Source: Prevotella sp. CAG:1320
GTDB taxonomy: Bacteria; Bacteroidota; Bacteroidia; Bacteroidales; Bacteroidaceae
Length of the DNA stretch: 58,253 bases
Direction of reading: 5' to 3'
NCBI GenBank assembly: GCA_000435635.1
Contig: FR882135.1
Coordinates: 1 to 58,253 of the forward strand
The number at the start of each line of letters is the position of its first letter. The first letter of the stretch is position 1. Shown in pieces: positions 17,142-25,840 of this stretch. The notes under the pieces were generated by a model. The model saw only the letters and a program-made list of their open reading frames with translations. It did not search any database and was not told where the DNA came from. The position numbers and the translations under genes were made by a program.

Positions 17142-18056
17142 ATGAAAAGATTAATTGTTTATTTACTCACCATCATATGTTGCGTGCCAGTCACCGCGCA
17201 GCACTTCATACAAGGCCCTCTGCACAGCCCCGACAGCCCCCGCGAGGACTGGCTCCTGCCAGGGGACACCATCATGGACGGCAACCAAAAAAGAGTTTAT
17301 GGCGGAAAGCCCCAACGGCTGTTGACCGTCACGGGAAAAGACCCGCTTGGCCAGGTTAAAGGCATCGGACCGCGGCAACCCGCCGGAGAGGCGGAAGCGC
17401 GGGACAAGAACCCGCAGGCCAACACGACAGACAGCGTTGCCCCCGCGCCCGCTTCCATCAACAGCTATGCCTGGGGCTGGCACGAGGGACTCAACGCGAG
17501 CATAGGACTGTCCGCCTTCGCCACCTTTGGCGACCACGTTCCCCACAAGGGCGGCTTCACCCAAGACATCAATGTGGGTTATTTGACCCCGCTCACCAAA
17601 AACAGGAAATTGTGGCTGGCGGCGGGCGGATACCTGCAAAACACCATCTGGGGAGGAGATTCCTACCGTGACGCGGGACTCTATGCCATGCTGGGCTACC
17701 GCTTCAACGAGCATTGGGAAATATTCGCCTACGGGCAACTCTCATTGGCCAATAACTACAACAGCTATTGGCACCGCCATGGCTGGTACGGCTAAGGCCC
17801 CCCCTTTGGCAGGGGCTCACCCCCGGGGTACGGCTATGGCCCCTATTGGGGCATGGGCTCACCGCTGGGACGTTCGCCGCTGGGTTACGGCATGGGCGCC
17901 GCGGGCGCCAACGTGGTGGGGGTGGGAGCCATATACCACGTTAATCCCACCCTTTCCATTGGCGTAAGCGTAGAAGGGGCATGGTATGACAATCCCGCTC
18001 CCGGCTACAACCACAAGTACCGGCATGATTACCCGGGGTACACTGAACTTCCCTGA
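17142..18056 (+). pseudogene. secreted/outer-membrane beta-barrel-like protein interrupted by an in-frame stop
   Basis: From the ATG at 17142 the protein has a signal peptide (MKRLIVYLLTIICCVPVTAQ), a linker and then alternating beta-strand segments ending ...SYWHRHGWYG. A TAA at 17793-17795 follows, after which the same frame stays open to 18056 with glycine-rich GYGYGPYWGMG sequence and barrel-like strands (ANVVGVGAIYHVNPTLSIGVSVEGAWYD). The TAA sits where a Tyr codon of a YG repeat would be expected. Near 18040 the +1 frame also looks coding (LNFPEYHAPWLKAAAEEANK), hinting at a second lesion. Function unknown. Confidence 0.65.
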
Positions 18057-18107
18057 GTATCACGCGCCCTGGCTCAAGGCCGCCGCGGAGGAGGCCAACA
18101 AGCCCAT

Positions 18108-18320
18108 TCACGCCTCAAACTCAAAGCGGCCAGCTCCCTCCACGGCCTCCCGTAACATGTCGAGGGTCACGATTCCCTCGTCATAGTCCACGGTCACGCT
18201 GTTGTCCACCAATGAGACTTGGGCTTCCTTCACTCCCCTGATGTCCAGCAAGGCGCTTTCCACGGCCGACTGGCAATGCTGGCACTTCATGCCATGCACG
18301 ATAAACGTTTTCTGTATCAT
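18108..18320 (-). CDS. HMA-domain metal-binding protein (copper chaperone-like)
   Basis: 70 residues, a single heavy-metal-associated ferredoxin-like domain. GMKCQHC near residues 10-16 matches the GMxCxxC metal site of CopZ/Atx1 proteins. It probably binds Cu(I) or another soft metal in the cytoplasm. No P-type ATPase is adjacent, so the partner is unknown. A TATATTTG box on its strand lies at 18363-18370. Confidence 0.88.
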   Translation of the reverse strand: MIQKTFIVHGMKCQHCQSAVESALLDIRGVKEAQVSLVDNSVTVDYDEGIVTLDMLREAVEGAGRFEFEA

Positions 18321-18362
18321 ATATAATAGCGATATTTTTTAAGCCTATACGTTTCAAGGGGG

Positions 18363-18370
18363 CAAATATA
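18363..18370 (-). promoter_or_regulatory. -7 box for the HMA gene
   Basis: Minus-strand TATATTTG, exact TAnnTTTG match, about 43 nt before the start codon. No convincing -33 element was found. Confidence 0.45.
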
Positions 18371-18499
18371 CTATAATTTCCGTGAATGAGACCGCGAAAC
18401 CGATATTTTTTGCTCATTAGACGGAAATATGGCCTTTCCAAATGGCGGGATTCCTCAGGCAACGGACAACCGCGGAAACACAATTTAGTCCGCTATCCC

Positions 18500-18530
18500 T
18501 TGGCCGTGTCGGGAAAAATATGTAAGTTCG
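18500..18530 (+). promoter_or_regulatory. promoter of mutS2, predicting a leaderless mRNA
   Basis: TTG (18500-18502), 20 nt, TAAGTTCG (18523-18530; one mismatch to TAnnTTTG). The box ends 4 nt before the mutS2 ATG, so the transcript would begin at or very near the start codon. Confidence 0.5.
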
Positions 18531-18534
18531 CGCC

Positions 18535-21087
18535 ATGATTTACCCGAACAACCTGGAAACCAAGATAGGCTTCAGCGAGATACGCCAAATGCTCAAGGAG
18601 CGGTGTCTCTGCTCGCTGGGCAAGGAACAAGTGGACAAGATGGCCTTCAGCTCCCGGCACGAAGACGTGACGGAGCGGCTGGCGCAGGTGAGCGAGTTTC
18701 GCAAGCTCAGTAGCGCGGAGCGGGAAATGCCCATGGACTACTTCCTGGATCCCCGGGAAGCCATCCTGAGAATAAGAGTGGAGAACACTCACATGGAGGA
18801 AGAGGAGCTATTCGACCTGCGCCGCTCACTGGGCACCATCCAAGGGCTTGTCGCCCTGTTGCGCCAAGACGATGGCGACGGCCACTTCCCCTATCCCGCC
18901 CTGGCTAAGATGGCAGAGGGAGTAAGTTCCTTCACCGACATCACCCGCCAGATAGACAAGGTGCTCAACAAATGGGGAAAGGTGAGCGACAACGCCTCTC
19001 CCGAGCTGGCCCGCGTCAGGGGAGAGTTGTCCCGCTCGGAAGGAAACATCTCCCGGGCACTCAACAGCATACTGCGGCAAGCGCAAGGACAGGGCCTGGT
19101 GGACAAGGACGCCACCCCCACCATGAGAGACGGCAGGCTCGTGATACCCGTGGCACCCGCCATGAAACGAAAGATGGCGGGCATCGTGCACGACGAGAGC
19201 GCCACCGGGCGCACGGTCTACATTGAGCCTGCCGAGGTGGTGGAGGCCAACAACCGCGTAAGGGAATTGCGCAGGGAAGAGCGGCAGGAAGTCATCCGCA
19301 TACTGAAAGAGACCACCAAGCTGATACGTCCCCACGTAACAGACTTGCTGGAGAGCTACCGCTTCCTGGCCCAAGTGGATTTCATACAGGCCAAGGTGTC
19401 ATTGGCGGAAAGGCTGAAGGCCACGGAACCCACCGTGGAAGACCATCCGCAACTGGACTGGACACACGCCATCCATCCCCTTCTTCTGCTGAAACTGGGA
19501 GAAGGAGTGGTGCCCCTGGACATCACGCTCACGCCCAAGCAACGGCTGCTCATCATCTCCGGCCCCAACGCCGGCGGCAAGTCCGTCTGCCTGAAGACCG
19601 TAGGATTGCTGCAATACATGTTGCAGTGCGGACTGAGCGTGCCCGTGGACGAGCGGAGCAAGACGGGCGTGTTCCAGGACATCATGATAGACATCGGCGA
19701 CGAGCAGAGCCTGGAGGACGACCTGAGCACTTATTCCTCCCACTTGCTCAACATGAAGCTGATGATGAAAGGCTGCGGCGAGCGCAGCCTCATACTCATT
19801 GACGAGATGGGAACGGGCACGGAGCCTACCATTGGAGCGGCCATAGCCGAGGCCGTGGTAGACACCTTCCGCCAGCGGCAGGCCTATGGCGTGATTACCA
19901 CCCACTACCAGAACCTGAAACACTATGCCGACGCGCACGACGGAGTGGTGAACGGCGCCATGCTCTACGACCGCCACCAGATGCGCCCCCTCTTCCAATT
20001 GGCCATCGGCAGACCCGGCAGCTCTTTCGCCATCGAGATAGCCCGCAAGATAGGACTGCCCGAAGAAGTGATATCCAAGGCATCGCAAATCGTGGGCAGC
20101 GAGTACATACAGAGCGACAAATACCTGCAAGACATCGTCAGGGACAAGCGGTACTGGGAAGCCAAGCGGCAAACCGTGCACCAGCGGGAGAAAGACTTGG
20201 CCGCGGCCATGGCCCGCTATGAGAAAGAGGCTGACGAATTGCGCCGCGAGCGTCGTGAGATACTGGACAAGGCGAAACTCCAAGCCCAGGAGATGCTGAA
20301 AGAAAGCAACCGCAGGATAGAGAACACCATACGCGAGATAAAGGAGGCACAGGCCGAGAAGGAGGAGACCAAACGCCTGAGGCAGGAACTGGCCGACTTC
20401 CAGGCCAACCTAGGGGAAGAAACCGCCCCCGCCACTGCCGCCAAGGGCAAGAAGACACTGAGCCCAGAGGCGTTGGAGCGCAAGATGGAGCAAATCCTGC
20501 AACGCAAGCAACGTCACCAAAAACGGATGGCAGAGAAGGAGCAAGAAGAATCCAAGGCCGCCAAGGCGTTGAGAGAAGCCACCGCCAAGCCGAAACTGGA
20601 AAACGAGCCATTGAAAGTTGGTGATACCGCGAGGGTGAAGGGACTTACCAGCGTGGGCCATATCGAGAGCATAGACGGCAAAATGGCCACGGTCATCTTC
20701 GGTGACATGCGCACAAAGACCCGGCTGGATCGCCTGGAGCGGGCGGAGGAACCGGAAAAAGACAAGAACGAGCAGCGGCAGGCCAGCCTCAACGCCTACA
20801 GCATCAGCAACGAGACCCGCAAGACCATAGACGAGCACAGGGGCAACTTCCATCAAGACCTCGACGTGAGGGGCATGCGGGGAGACGAGGCCCTGCAGGC
20901 CGTGCAATACTTCATAGACGATGCCATCCTGGTGGGCATGCCCCGTGTGCGCATCCTCCACGGCAAGGGCAACGGCATACTGCGCCAGCTCATCCGTCAA
21001 TACCTCTCCAGCGTGCCCAACGTCACTCACTATGCCGATGAGCACGTGCAGTTTGGCGGGGCGGGCATCACCGTGGTGGACTTGTAG
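18535..21087 (+). CDS. mutS2: MutS2 / RqcU-type ATPase with Smr domain
   Basis: MutS-family protein implicated in recombination control and, in some bacteria, in rescue of collided ribosomes. 850 residues: N-terminal core and clamp helices, the ATPase with Walker A GPNAGGKS (residues 343-350) and STYSSHL/DEMGTGTEP motifs, a long coiled coil (about 520-680), a KOW-like segment (LKVGDTARVKGLTSVGHIESIDG) and a C-terminal Smr nuclease-like domain from about residue 775 (DLDVRGMRGDEAL, HGKGNGILR). The 3' end overlaps the convergent PH-domain gene by 20 bp. Confidence 0.95.
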   Translation: MIYPNNLETKIGFSEIRQMLKERCLCSLGKEQVDKMAFSSRHEDVTERLAQVSEFRKLSSAEREMPMDYFLDPREAILRIRVENTHMEEEELFDLRRSLGTIQGLVALLRQDDGDGHFPYPALAKMAEGVSSFTDITRQIDKVLNKWGKVSDNASPELARVRGELSRSEGNISRALNSILRQAQGQGLVDKDATPTMRDGRLVIPVAPAMKRKMAGIVHDESATGRTVYIEPAEVVEANNRVRELRREERQEVIRILKETTKLIRPHVTDLLESYRFLAQVDFIQAKVSLAERLKATEPTVEDHPQLDWTHAIHPLLLLKLGEGVVPLDITLTPKQRLLIISGPNAGGKSVCLKTVGLLQYMLQCGLSVPVDERSKTGVFQDIMIDIGDEQSLEDDLSTYSSHLLNMKLMMKGCGERSLILIDEMGTGTEPTIGAAIAEAVVDTFRQRQAYGVITTHYQNLKHYADAHDGVVNGAMLYDRHQMRPLFQLAIGRPGSSFAIEIARKIGLPEEVISKASQIVGSEYIQSDKYLQDIVRDKRYWEAKRQTVHQREKDLAAAMARYEKEADELRRERREILDKAKLQAQEMLKESNRRIENTIREIKEAQAEKEETKRLRQELADFQANLGEETAPATAAKGKKTLSPEALERKMEQILQRKQRHQKRMAEKEQEESKAAKALREATAKPKLENEPLKVGDTARVKGLTSVGHIESIDGKMATVIFGDMRTKTRLDRLERAEEPEKDKNEQRQASLNAYSISNETRKTIDEHRGNFHQDLDVRGMRGDEALQAVQYFIDDAILVGMPRVRILHGKGNGILRQLIRQYLSSVPNVTHYADEHVQFGGAGITVVDL

Positions 21088-22609
21088 GGCGAAGGGATTG
21101 CGTCGCCTCGTCAAGACAACCACGGCACAGCAATAGTTCGTAGATGGCTCTTGCCTCACTGGCCTTCAGGCTCCGCAGGGTGAACGAGGTGCCGTTGGTG
21201 GAGATGGTCAGGCTTACCCTGTGGAAACGGGGCGTGAAAGGCGTGGCGGTCATGCGCACTACCTCTGCGTTGTCGTATTTCAGGTAATTCCTTGCTTCCG
21301 CGAACTTGCCGTCGCGAATCTCCACGTAGCCATTTCTCAGCGTGATGCCGCCGTGGCGCACGGCAAGAAAACCCTTGGCCAACGAGACCAGCATATAGAA
21401 GGCAGGGACGAGAAGCCACGCGTAAAGTCCGAAAGCACACAAGACAACGATGGCCGCCAGTGAGACCAGGAGGTCGAACCTGATGGTGTATGCCAACAGC
21501 CCATAGCCTGGGCGGGCGGAGATGACGGGCTGCCTGGCGTTCTCGTCCGTGCCCAACCACCAGTCCAGGAACTTGCCCGCGTGGTCAGAGCCATAGATTC
21601 TCACGTCCCTGCCATTCTGCTCGTCAGTGGCGTTCAGCGCCTGCCTCAGGCTGATAGTGCCGCAATGGAGCCATCGTTCCATGAAGTTCCGCTTGACGCG
21701 GAGCGTGCATATCTTGTCACGCGAGAAGCGACTGCTGGCGCGTGAGAACAGTCCGCTCTCGAAGAACAGTTGTCTCTCGCCCATCTGTATGTCCATGTTG
21801 GCGTAGCGCAAGAACACCTTGCCCGTCCACAGCAGCAACACGACCACGTAGAGGATGGCCGTCAGGGCGACAATGGCCAGCCAAGAGAACGACAGGTGGG
21901 TAGAGTGGGCATCGACATAATCCACTACATAGGTCACCGCCCCGTCGCCAAGTGATTGCAGCTGGCTCCACAGGGCGGAAAGCGCTCCGAACAGCACCAC
22001 GAGACCCCTCAGGTGGTTTTGGCACAGGGCGCCCTTCAGCAGGTTGGCGTTGTCAACGTCAAGTTTAAAGGTCTTCTGCTCCATGGTCTTCTCGTGGACG
22101 GGTGAGGCGGCCTCTTCCCGCGCTTCAGAGGAGTCTTCCCCCGCTTCCACCCGGCTCAGCAGCGCGTCCCAGTCGTCGTTGTCAAGAATCAGCTCTATTT
22201 CCGCCGACGCGGAGGCCAGCGTGTCAAACGACACGCCCCTCATGTCCAGCAATCGGTAGATGGGGCCACGCTTCGTGCGCAATGACTGCACCTTCCCCAA
22301 CGGGACGCTGGTCTTTTCCTTCCGCAGCGCGCCATGGATGAAAACCAGGTTTCCGTCCTCTACGTAGTATTTCCTGTAATAATAGTTCACGAAAGCGACC
22401 GTGGCGGCCAGTGCCAGGAACGCGGCCAGCATGGCCAGTGCTATCAGCAGCGCTTGCCACAAGGGGGTCTCATCGTCACGGAAGCCCGGGTTCACGGCGA
22501 GACATAACAGGAAAAGCCCCGCGTAGCCTCGCAGGTTCTTGACGAAGAACACCACGAGCGCGCTCTTGCTCATCCGGCGCGGCCGTGAGAAATCATTGGC
22601 CATCCTCAT
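21068..22609 (-). CDS. PH-domain membrane protein, YdbT-like
   Basis: 513-residue membrane protein with several hydrophobic pairs and repeated bacterial PH (bPH2) domains: the first follows FVNYYYRKYYVEDGNLVFIHGALRKEKTSVPLGKVQSL, others include MDIQMGERQLFFESGLFSRASSRFSRDKICTL and ITLRNGYVEIRDGKFAEARNYLKYDNAEVV. Pairs with the smaller YdbS-like gene upstream, whose 3' end it overlaps by 17 bp, as in B. subtilis ydbS-ydbT. Function of the pair is poorly known. The 3' end overlaps mutS2 tail to tail. Confidence 0.82.
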   Translation of the reverse strand: MRMANDFSRPRRMSKSALVVFFVKNLRGYAGLFLLCLAVNPGFRDDETPLWQALLIALAMLAAFLALAATVAFVNYYYRKYYVEDGNLVFIHGALRKEKTSVPLGKVQSLRTKRGPIYRLLDMRGVSFDTLASASAEIELILDNDDWDALLSRVEAGEDSSEAREEAASPVHEKTMEQKTFKLDVDNANLLKGALCQNHLRGLVVLFGALSALWSQLQSLGDGAVTYVVDYVDAHSTHLSFSWLAIVALTAILYVVVLLLWTGKVFLRYANMDIQMGERQLFFESGLFSRASSRFSRDKICTLRVKRNFMERWLHCGTISLRQALNATDEQNGRDVRIYGSDHAGKFLDWWLGTDENARQPVISARPGYGLLAYTIRFDLLVSLAAIVVLCAFGLYAWLLVPAFYMLVSLAKGFLAVRHGGITLRNGYVEIRDGKFAEARNYLKYDNAEVVRMTATPFTPRFHRVSLTISTNGTSFTLRSLKASEARAIYELLLCRGCLDEATQSLRPTSPPR

Positions 22610-23114
22610 TGCCGTTGAGTTTTTTCGTCACGAGCGCCTTGATTTCCTCCGCCGTCTGCGCTGTCAGCCCCGGGATGCTGATGTCGGACATCGACTGGGC
22701 ACCGTTCACGATGTCCACGGCATAAAGTCCGAACAGGCGCGTGACCGGGTTTTGGCGGATGCTCACCTGCTGTATCTTGCGGAAAGGCACTGTCGTCACG
22801 CGTGGGAAGATGATGCCCGACCGGTAGGTGATGTCATGCTCCCTGATGGCGAAGCCTTTGTAGGCCACGGCCTTGGGCAGCAGGAAGAGGTTGGCCACGA
22901 GCAGGGCCAGCCATACGCACTCGGCCGCGACGGTCACTTGATGGCGATAGCTGAACGCTTCCCAGGCGAGGAGCAAGAGCGTAAGCGCCATGAGCGTCAG
23001 GTAGACGAGCAAGGTCTTTATCAACTGCGCCTTCAGGTAGCTCTTTTCCAAAGGCGTGAAGTGGAGGTCTTCCACGCGGTCAATGCCGCGTAGGGTGAGT
23101 TGTCTGTTGGTCAT
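22593..23114 (-). CDS. PH-domain membrane protein, YdbS-like
   Basis: 173 residues: two adjacent transmembrane helices (about 30-85) and one bPH2 domain (YKGFAIREHDITYRSGIIFPRVTTVPFRKIQQVSIRQNPVTRLFGLYAVDI), the defining YdbS arrangement. Translationally coupled to the larger YdbT-like gene. Likely a two-component membrane complex; substrate or role unknown. Confidence 0.82.
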   Translation of the reverse strand: MTNRQLTLRGIDRVEDLHFTPLEKSYLKAQLIKTLLVYLTLMALTLLLLAWEAFSYRHQVTVAAECVWLALLVANLFLLPKAVAYKGFAIREHDITYRSGIIFPRVTTVPFRKIQQVSIRQNPVTRLFGLYAVDIVNGAQSMSDISIPGLTAQTAEEIKALVTKKLNGNEDGQ

Positions 23115-23474
23115 GGCGCGTATGCGGTTAAGGATGAGAAACCGTCACCGCGCTCCAGGAAGAGGTAAAGGCGGCGGTCACGATAGTGATTGCGAAAGTA
23201 TGGATATTTCCCAAGAAAGCACCCATCGAGCCCGTTAAATGAAGTTAAACCCGAAAAGCGGGGCCAAACCAAATTGTCTCGCTGGGGAAAACAACTTGTT
23301 TTCCCTCGCGAATTAAGTTGTTTTCCCCGGCGAAACCAGTTGAATCGCGCCGCGAAACAACTTGCCTTGAGAACCGGGAAGGAGAGCCGGCCTCTGGCAG
23401 GCGGCCTGAGGGGGCAAGAGGGAAATCCCCGGGTTCCCCAAGCCAAGGGGGGGGGACGCGTCCGCGGGCTGCCC
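23115..23474. other. intergenic region with 22-bp array and G-rich tract
   Basis: About 360 bp without a gene. It holds the 5-unit array (23270-23379), an inverted repeat GGCCTGAGGG / CCCTCAGGCC whose second arm reaches the end of rmuC, and a run of nine G (23447-23455). Confidence 0.8.
23270..23379. repeat. 22-bp-period array 3 (5 units)
   Basis: Units begin at 23270, 23292, 23314, 23336 and 23358, exactly 22 bp apart. The second junction is a perfect 19-bp palindrome GGAAAACAACTTGTTTTCC; other units are more diverged (TAAGTTGTTTT, CCAGTTGAATC, CAACTTGCCTT). It lies about 95 bp past the 3' end of rmuC. Confidence 0.9.
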
Positions 23475-24695
23475 TCAGGCCGGCAGCTCGTCTTGGGCGG
23501 GCGGTATGCGGCGGTCGGGGTTTTCCTTCGCCCCCATGTCTATCAGCTCATGGGCTTTCTTCACCACGCTTTGGTTGCCGGCGTAGAGTTTCTTTCCGCA
23601 ATCATCGAAGGCGCGCTTGGCCTGCTCCAGCCGTTCGCCCAGGGCGGTGTATCGCTTGATGAAATCGCCCAGGCGGTCTATCAGTTGCTCGGCCAGGCCG
23701 AATACCAGCCGTTGGTTTTGGGCTTGCTGGTTTTGCACCCAGGCCACGTGTATCATGTGGAGGATGGCCGTGAGGTTTTGCTCGCTGGTGATGAACACCT
23801 TGCGCTCGAAGGCCTCGTGCCACAGCGAGGGGTCGTTGGCCAGCGCCAACTGCAACGAACTCTCGAAGGGCATGAACATGAGCACGAAGTCCACGGCCTG
23901 CCTCCCCGGGTCCAGGTAGCGGCTGTAGTCCTTGCCCGCCAGCTCGTCCACGTGTTTCCTCACGCTTTGTATGTGCGCCTTCAGTGCCTTGGCCTTTTCC
24001 TCGGGGTCCGTAGCGTTCACGTATCGCTCGTAGGCCGCCATGGATACCTTGGAGTCTATCACCACGTCTTGCCCCTGTGGATAATGGAGGATGAAGTCGG
24101 GACGCATGGCGGAGCCCGTGTCCTCGTTGCGCGCTTTCCTGCCCTTGGCGTCCCGCAGGTAGGGTTGCGACTCATAGTGCACGCCCTCCACCAGTCCCTG
24201 GGCGGCCAAGAGGTCTCCCAGGATTACCTCGCCCATATAGCCCGCGGCCTGGCTATCCCGGCGCAGCACATTAGCCAATAGTTCCGCTTGCTCACCTATC
24301 TCGCGGTTGCTGCGCATCATCTGCGCCAGCAGCTCGCGGAGCGAGGCATTGTCCTCCGCGCTGTGCTTGGTGGTGTCTTCCAGTGCCCTGCGCATCTCGC
24401 TGATGGCCTCCCGCAGGGGAGTGGTGAGGAGCGTCATGTGCTCGGCGTTCTCTTGCTTCAGGCGGTCGGCGTTTTGCCTCAGCAGTTCTTGGGTCCTGAG
24501 GGCCAGTTCCTGCTTGGTGGCTTCCACCTGCCGTTCCATCTCTTGCCGCCGCTCCTCCATGCGCTTGCCCGCCTGCTCCAGCTGGGTTTGCAAACGGGCG
24601 TTGTCCACTCGCAGACGAGTGTTCTCCCTGCCCATGAGGATAAAAACAAGGGCTGCCCCAATCAGCAGCCCCAGTATGAAAGCGAGGTAAACCAT
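23475..24695 (-). CDS. rmuC: RmuC-family DNA recombination protein
   Basis: 406 residues: one N-terminal membrane anchor (MVYLAFILGLLIGAALVFILMG), a long coiled coil (about 25-150) and the RmuC nuclease-like domain (GYMGEVILGDLLAAQGLVEGVHY, MRPDFILHYPQGQDVVIDSKVSMAAYERY, FVLMFMPFESSLQLALANDPSLW). RmuC limits recombination at inverted repeats in E. coli; biochemical role is not settled. Lies 2 bp downstream of asd on the same strand. Confidence 0.92.
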   Translation of the reverse strand: MVYLAFILGLLIGAALVFILMGRENTRLRVDNARLQTQLEQAGKRMEERRQEMERQVEATKQELALRTQELLRQNADRLKQENAEHMTLLTTPLREAISEMRRALEDTTKHSAEDNASLRELLAQMMRSNREIGEQAELLANVLRRDSQAAGYMGEVILGDLLAAQGLVEGVHYESQPYLRDAKGRKARNEDTGSAMRPDFILHYPQGQDVVIDSKVSMAAYERYVNATDPEEKAKALKAHIQSVRKHVDELAGKDYSRYLDPGRQAVDFVLMFMPFESSLQLALANDPSLWHEAFERKVFITSEQNLTAILHMIHVAWVQNQQAQNQRLVFGLAEQLIDRLGDFIKRYTALGERLEQAKRAFDDCGKKLYAGNQSVVKKAHELIDMGAKENPDRRIPPAQDELPA

Positions 24696-24697
24696 GG

Positions 24698-25711
24698 TTA
24701 CTTCAGGTCTCCCACGCTGACCAAATACTCAGCTATCTGCACGGCATTGAGGGCGGCGCCCTTCCTTATCTGGTCGCCCGTGAGCCAAAGCGTGCAGCTG
24801 TTGTCGTCGGCCAGGTCTTTCCTGACACGTCCCACGTAGACATCGTCCTGGCCCGCGCTTTCCAGTGGCATGGGGTAGACATAGTTTTGCGGGTCGTCCT
24901 TCAGCGTTACGCCAGGAGCGGCCTGCAGGGCCTCTCTGATTTCCTCCACGGAGAGCGGCCTCTCGGTCTCGAACCACACGCTCTCGGAATGGCTCCTGAG
25001 CGAGGATACCCTGACGCAGGTGGCGCTGGTGCGCACGTCGCTGTGCATGATCTTGCGTGTCTCGTGATACATCTTCATCTCCTCCTTGGTGTAGTCGTTG
25101 GGGGTCATCACGTCTATCTGGGGTATCACGTTGTAAGCCAGCTGGTGGGGGAACTTCTTGATGGTCTTCACCTCACCCGTGGAGAGTATCTCCCTGTATT
25201 GCTGCTCCAGCTCCTGCATGGCCACGGCTCCCGCTCCCGACGCGCTCTGGTAGCTGGAGATATGTATTTTCTTGATGTGGCTCAAGTCCTCGATGGGCTT
25301 CAGCGCCACTACCATCATGATGGTGGTGCAGTTGGGGTTGGCGATGATGCCCCTGGGTCTGTTGAGGGCATCGGCGGCGTTGACCTCGGGCACCACCAGA
25401 GGCACGTCCTCGTCCATGCGGAAAGCGCTGGAATTGTCTATCATCACCGCTCCATGCTTGGTGATGGTCTCGGCGAAGTCCTTGGAAGTGCCGCCGCCCG
25501 CGGAGACGAAGGCCACGTCGATATCCCGGAAATCATCGTTGTGCTGCAAGAGTTTCACGGTATACTCTTTGCCCTTGAAGGAATATTTCTTGCCCGCGCT
25601 GCGCTCGGAGCCAAACAATACCAAGTCATCCATGGGGAATTCTCTCTGCGCGAGGATGCGCAAGAACTCCTGTCCTACCGCGCCACTGGCGCCAACAATC
25701 GCTACTCTCAT
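24698..25711 (-). CDS. asd: aspartate-semialdehyde dehydrogenase
   Basis: NADPH-dependent reduction of aspartyl phosphate to aspartate semialdehyde, needed for lysine, diaminopimelate, threonine and methionine. 337 residues from the ATG at 25711 ([17 protein letters not shown], Rossmann motif residues 7-13); the open frame extends 16 codons further but without family similarity. Catalytic Cys in [12 protein letters not shown], plus [10 protein letters not shown] and the His region SLRSHSESV. Confidence 0.95.
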   Translation of the reverse strand: MRVAIVGASGAVGQEFLRILAQREFPMDDLVLFGSERSAGKKYSFKGKEYTVKLLQHNDDFRDIDVAFVSAGGGTSKDFAETITKHGAVMIDNSSAFRMDEDVPLVVPEVNAADALNRPRGIIANPNCTTIMMVVALKPIEDLSHIKKIHISSYQSASGAGAVAMQELEQQYREILSTGEVKTIKKFPHQLAYNVIPQIDVMTPNDYTKEEMKMYHETRKIMHSDVRTSATCVRVSSLRSHSESVWFETERPLSVEEIREALQAAPGVTLKDDPQNYVYPMPLESAGQDDVYVGRVRKDLADDNSCTLWLTGDQIRKGAALNAVQIAEYLVSVGDLK

Positions 25712-25840
25712 TTGTCTGAAAACTATTACTTTGTTAATGATATGAGCGCGAAAATACAACTTTTCACGCTAATACCGCCCATTTCTCGATATTTTTTTGC
25801 ATCTTTGCACCATAATTCATACACATACCAAAAATAACAC

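Noticed and set aside
23447..23455. Run of nine G as a phase-variation tract
   Set aside because: It lies downstream of rmuC between genes and controls no visible frame or promoter.
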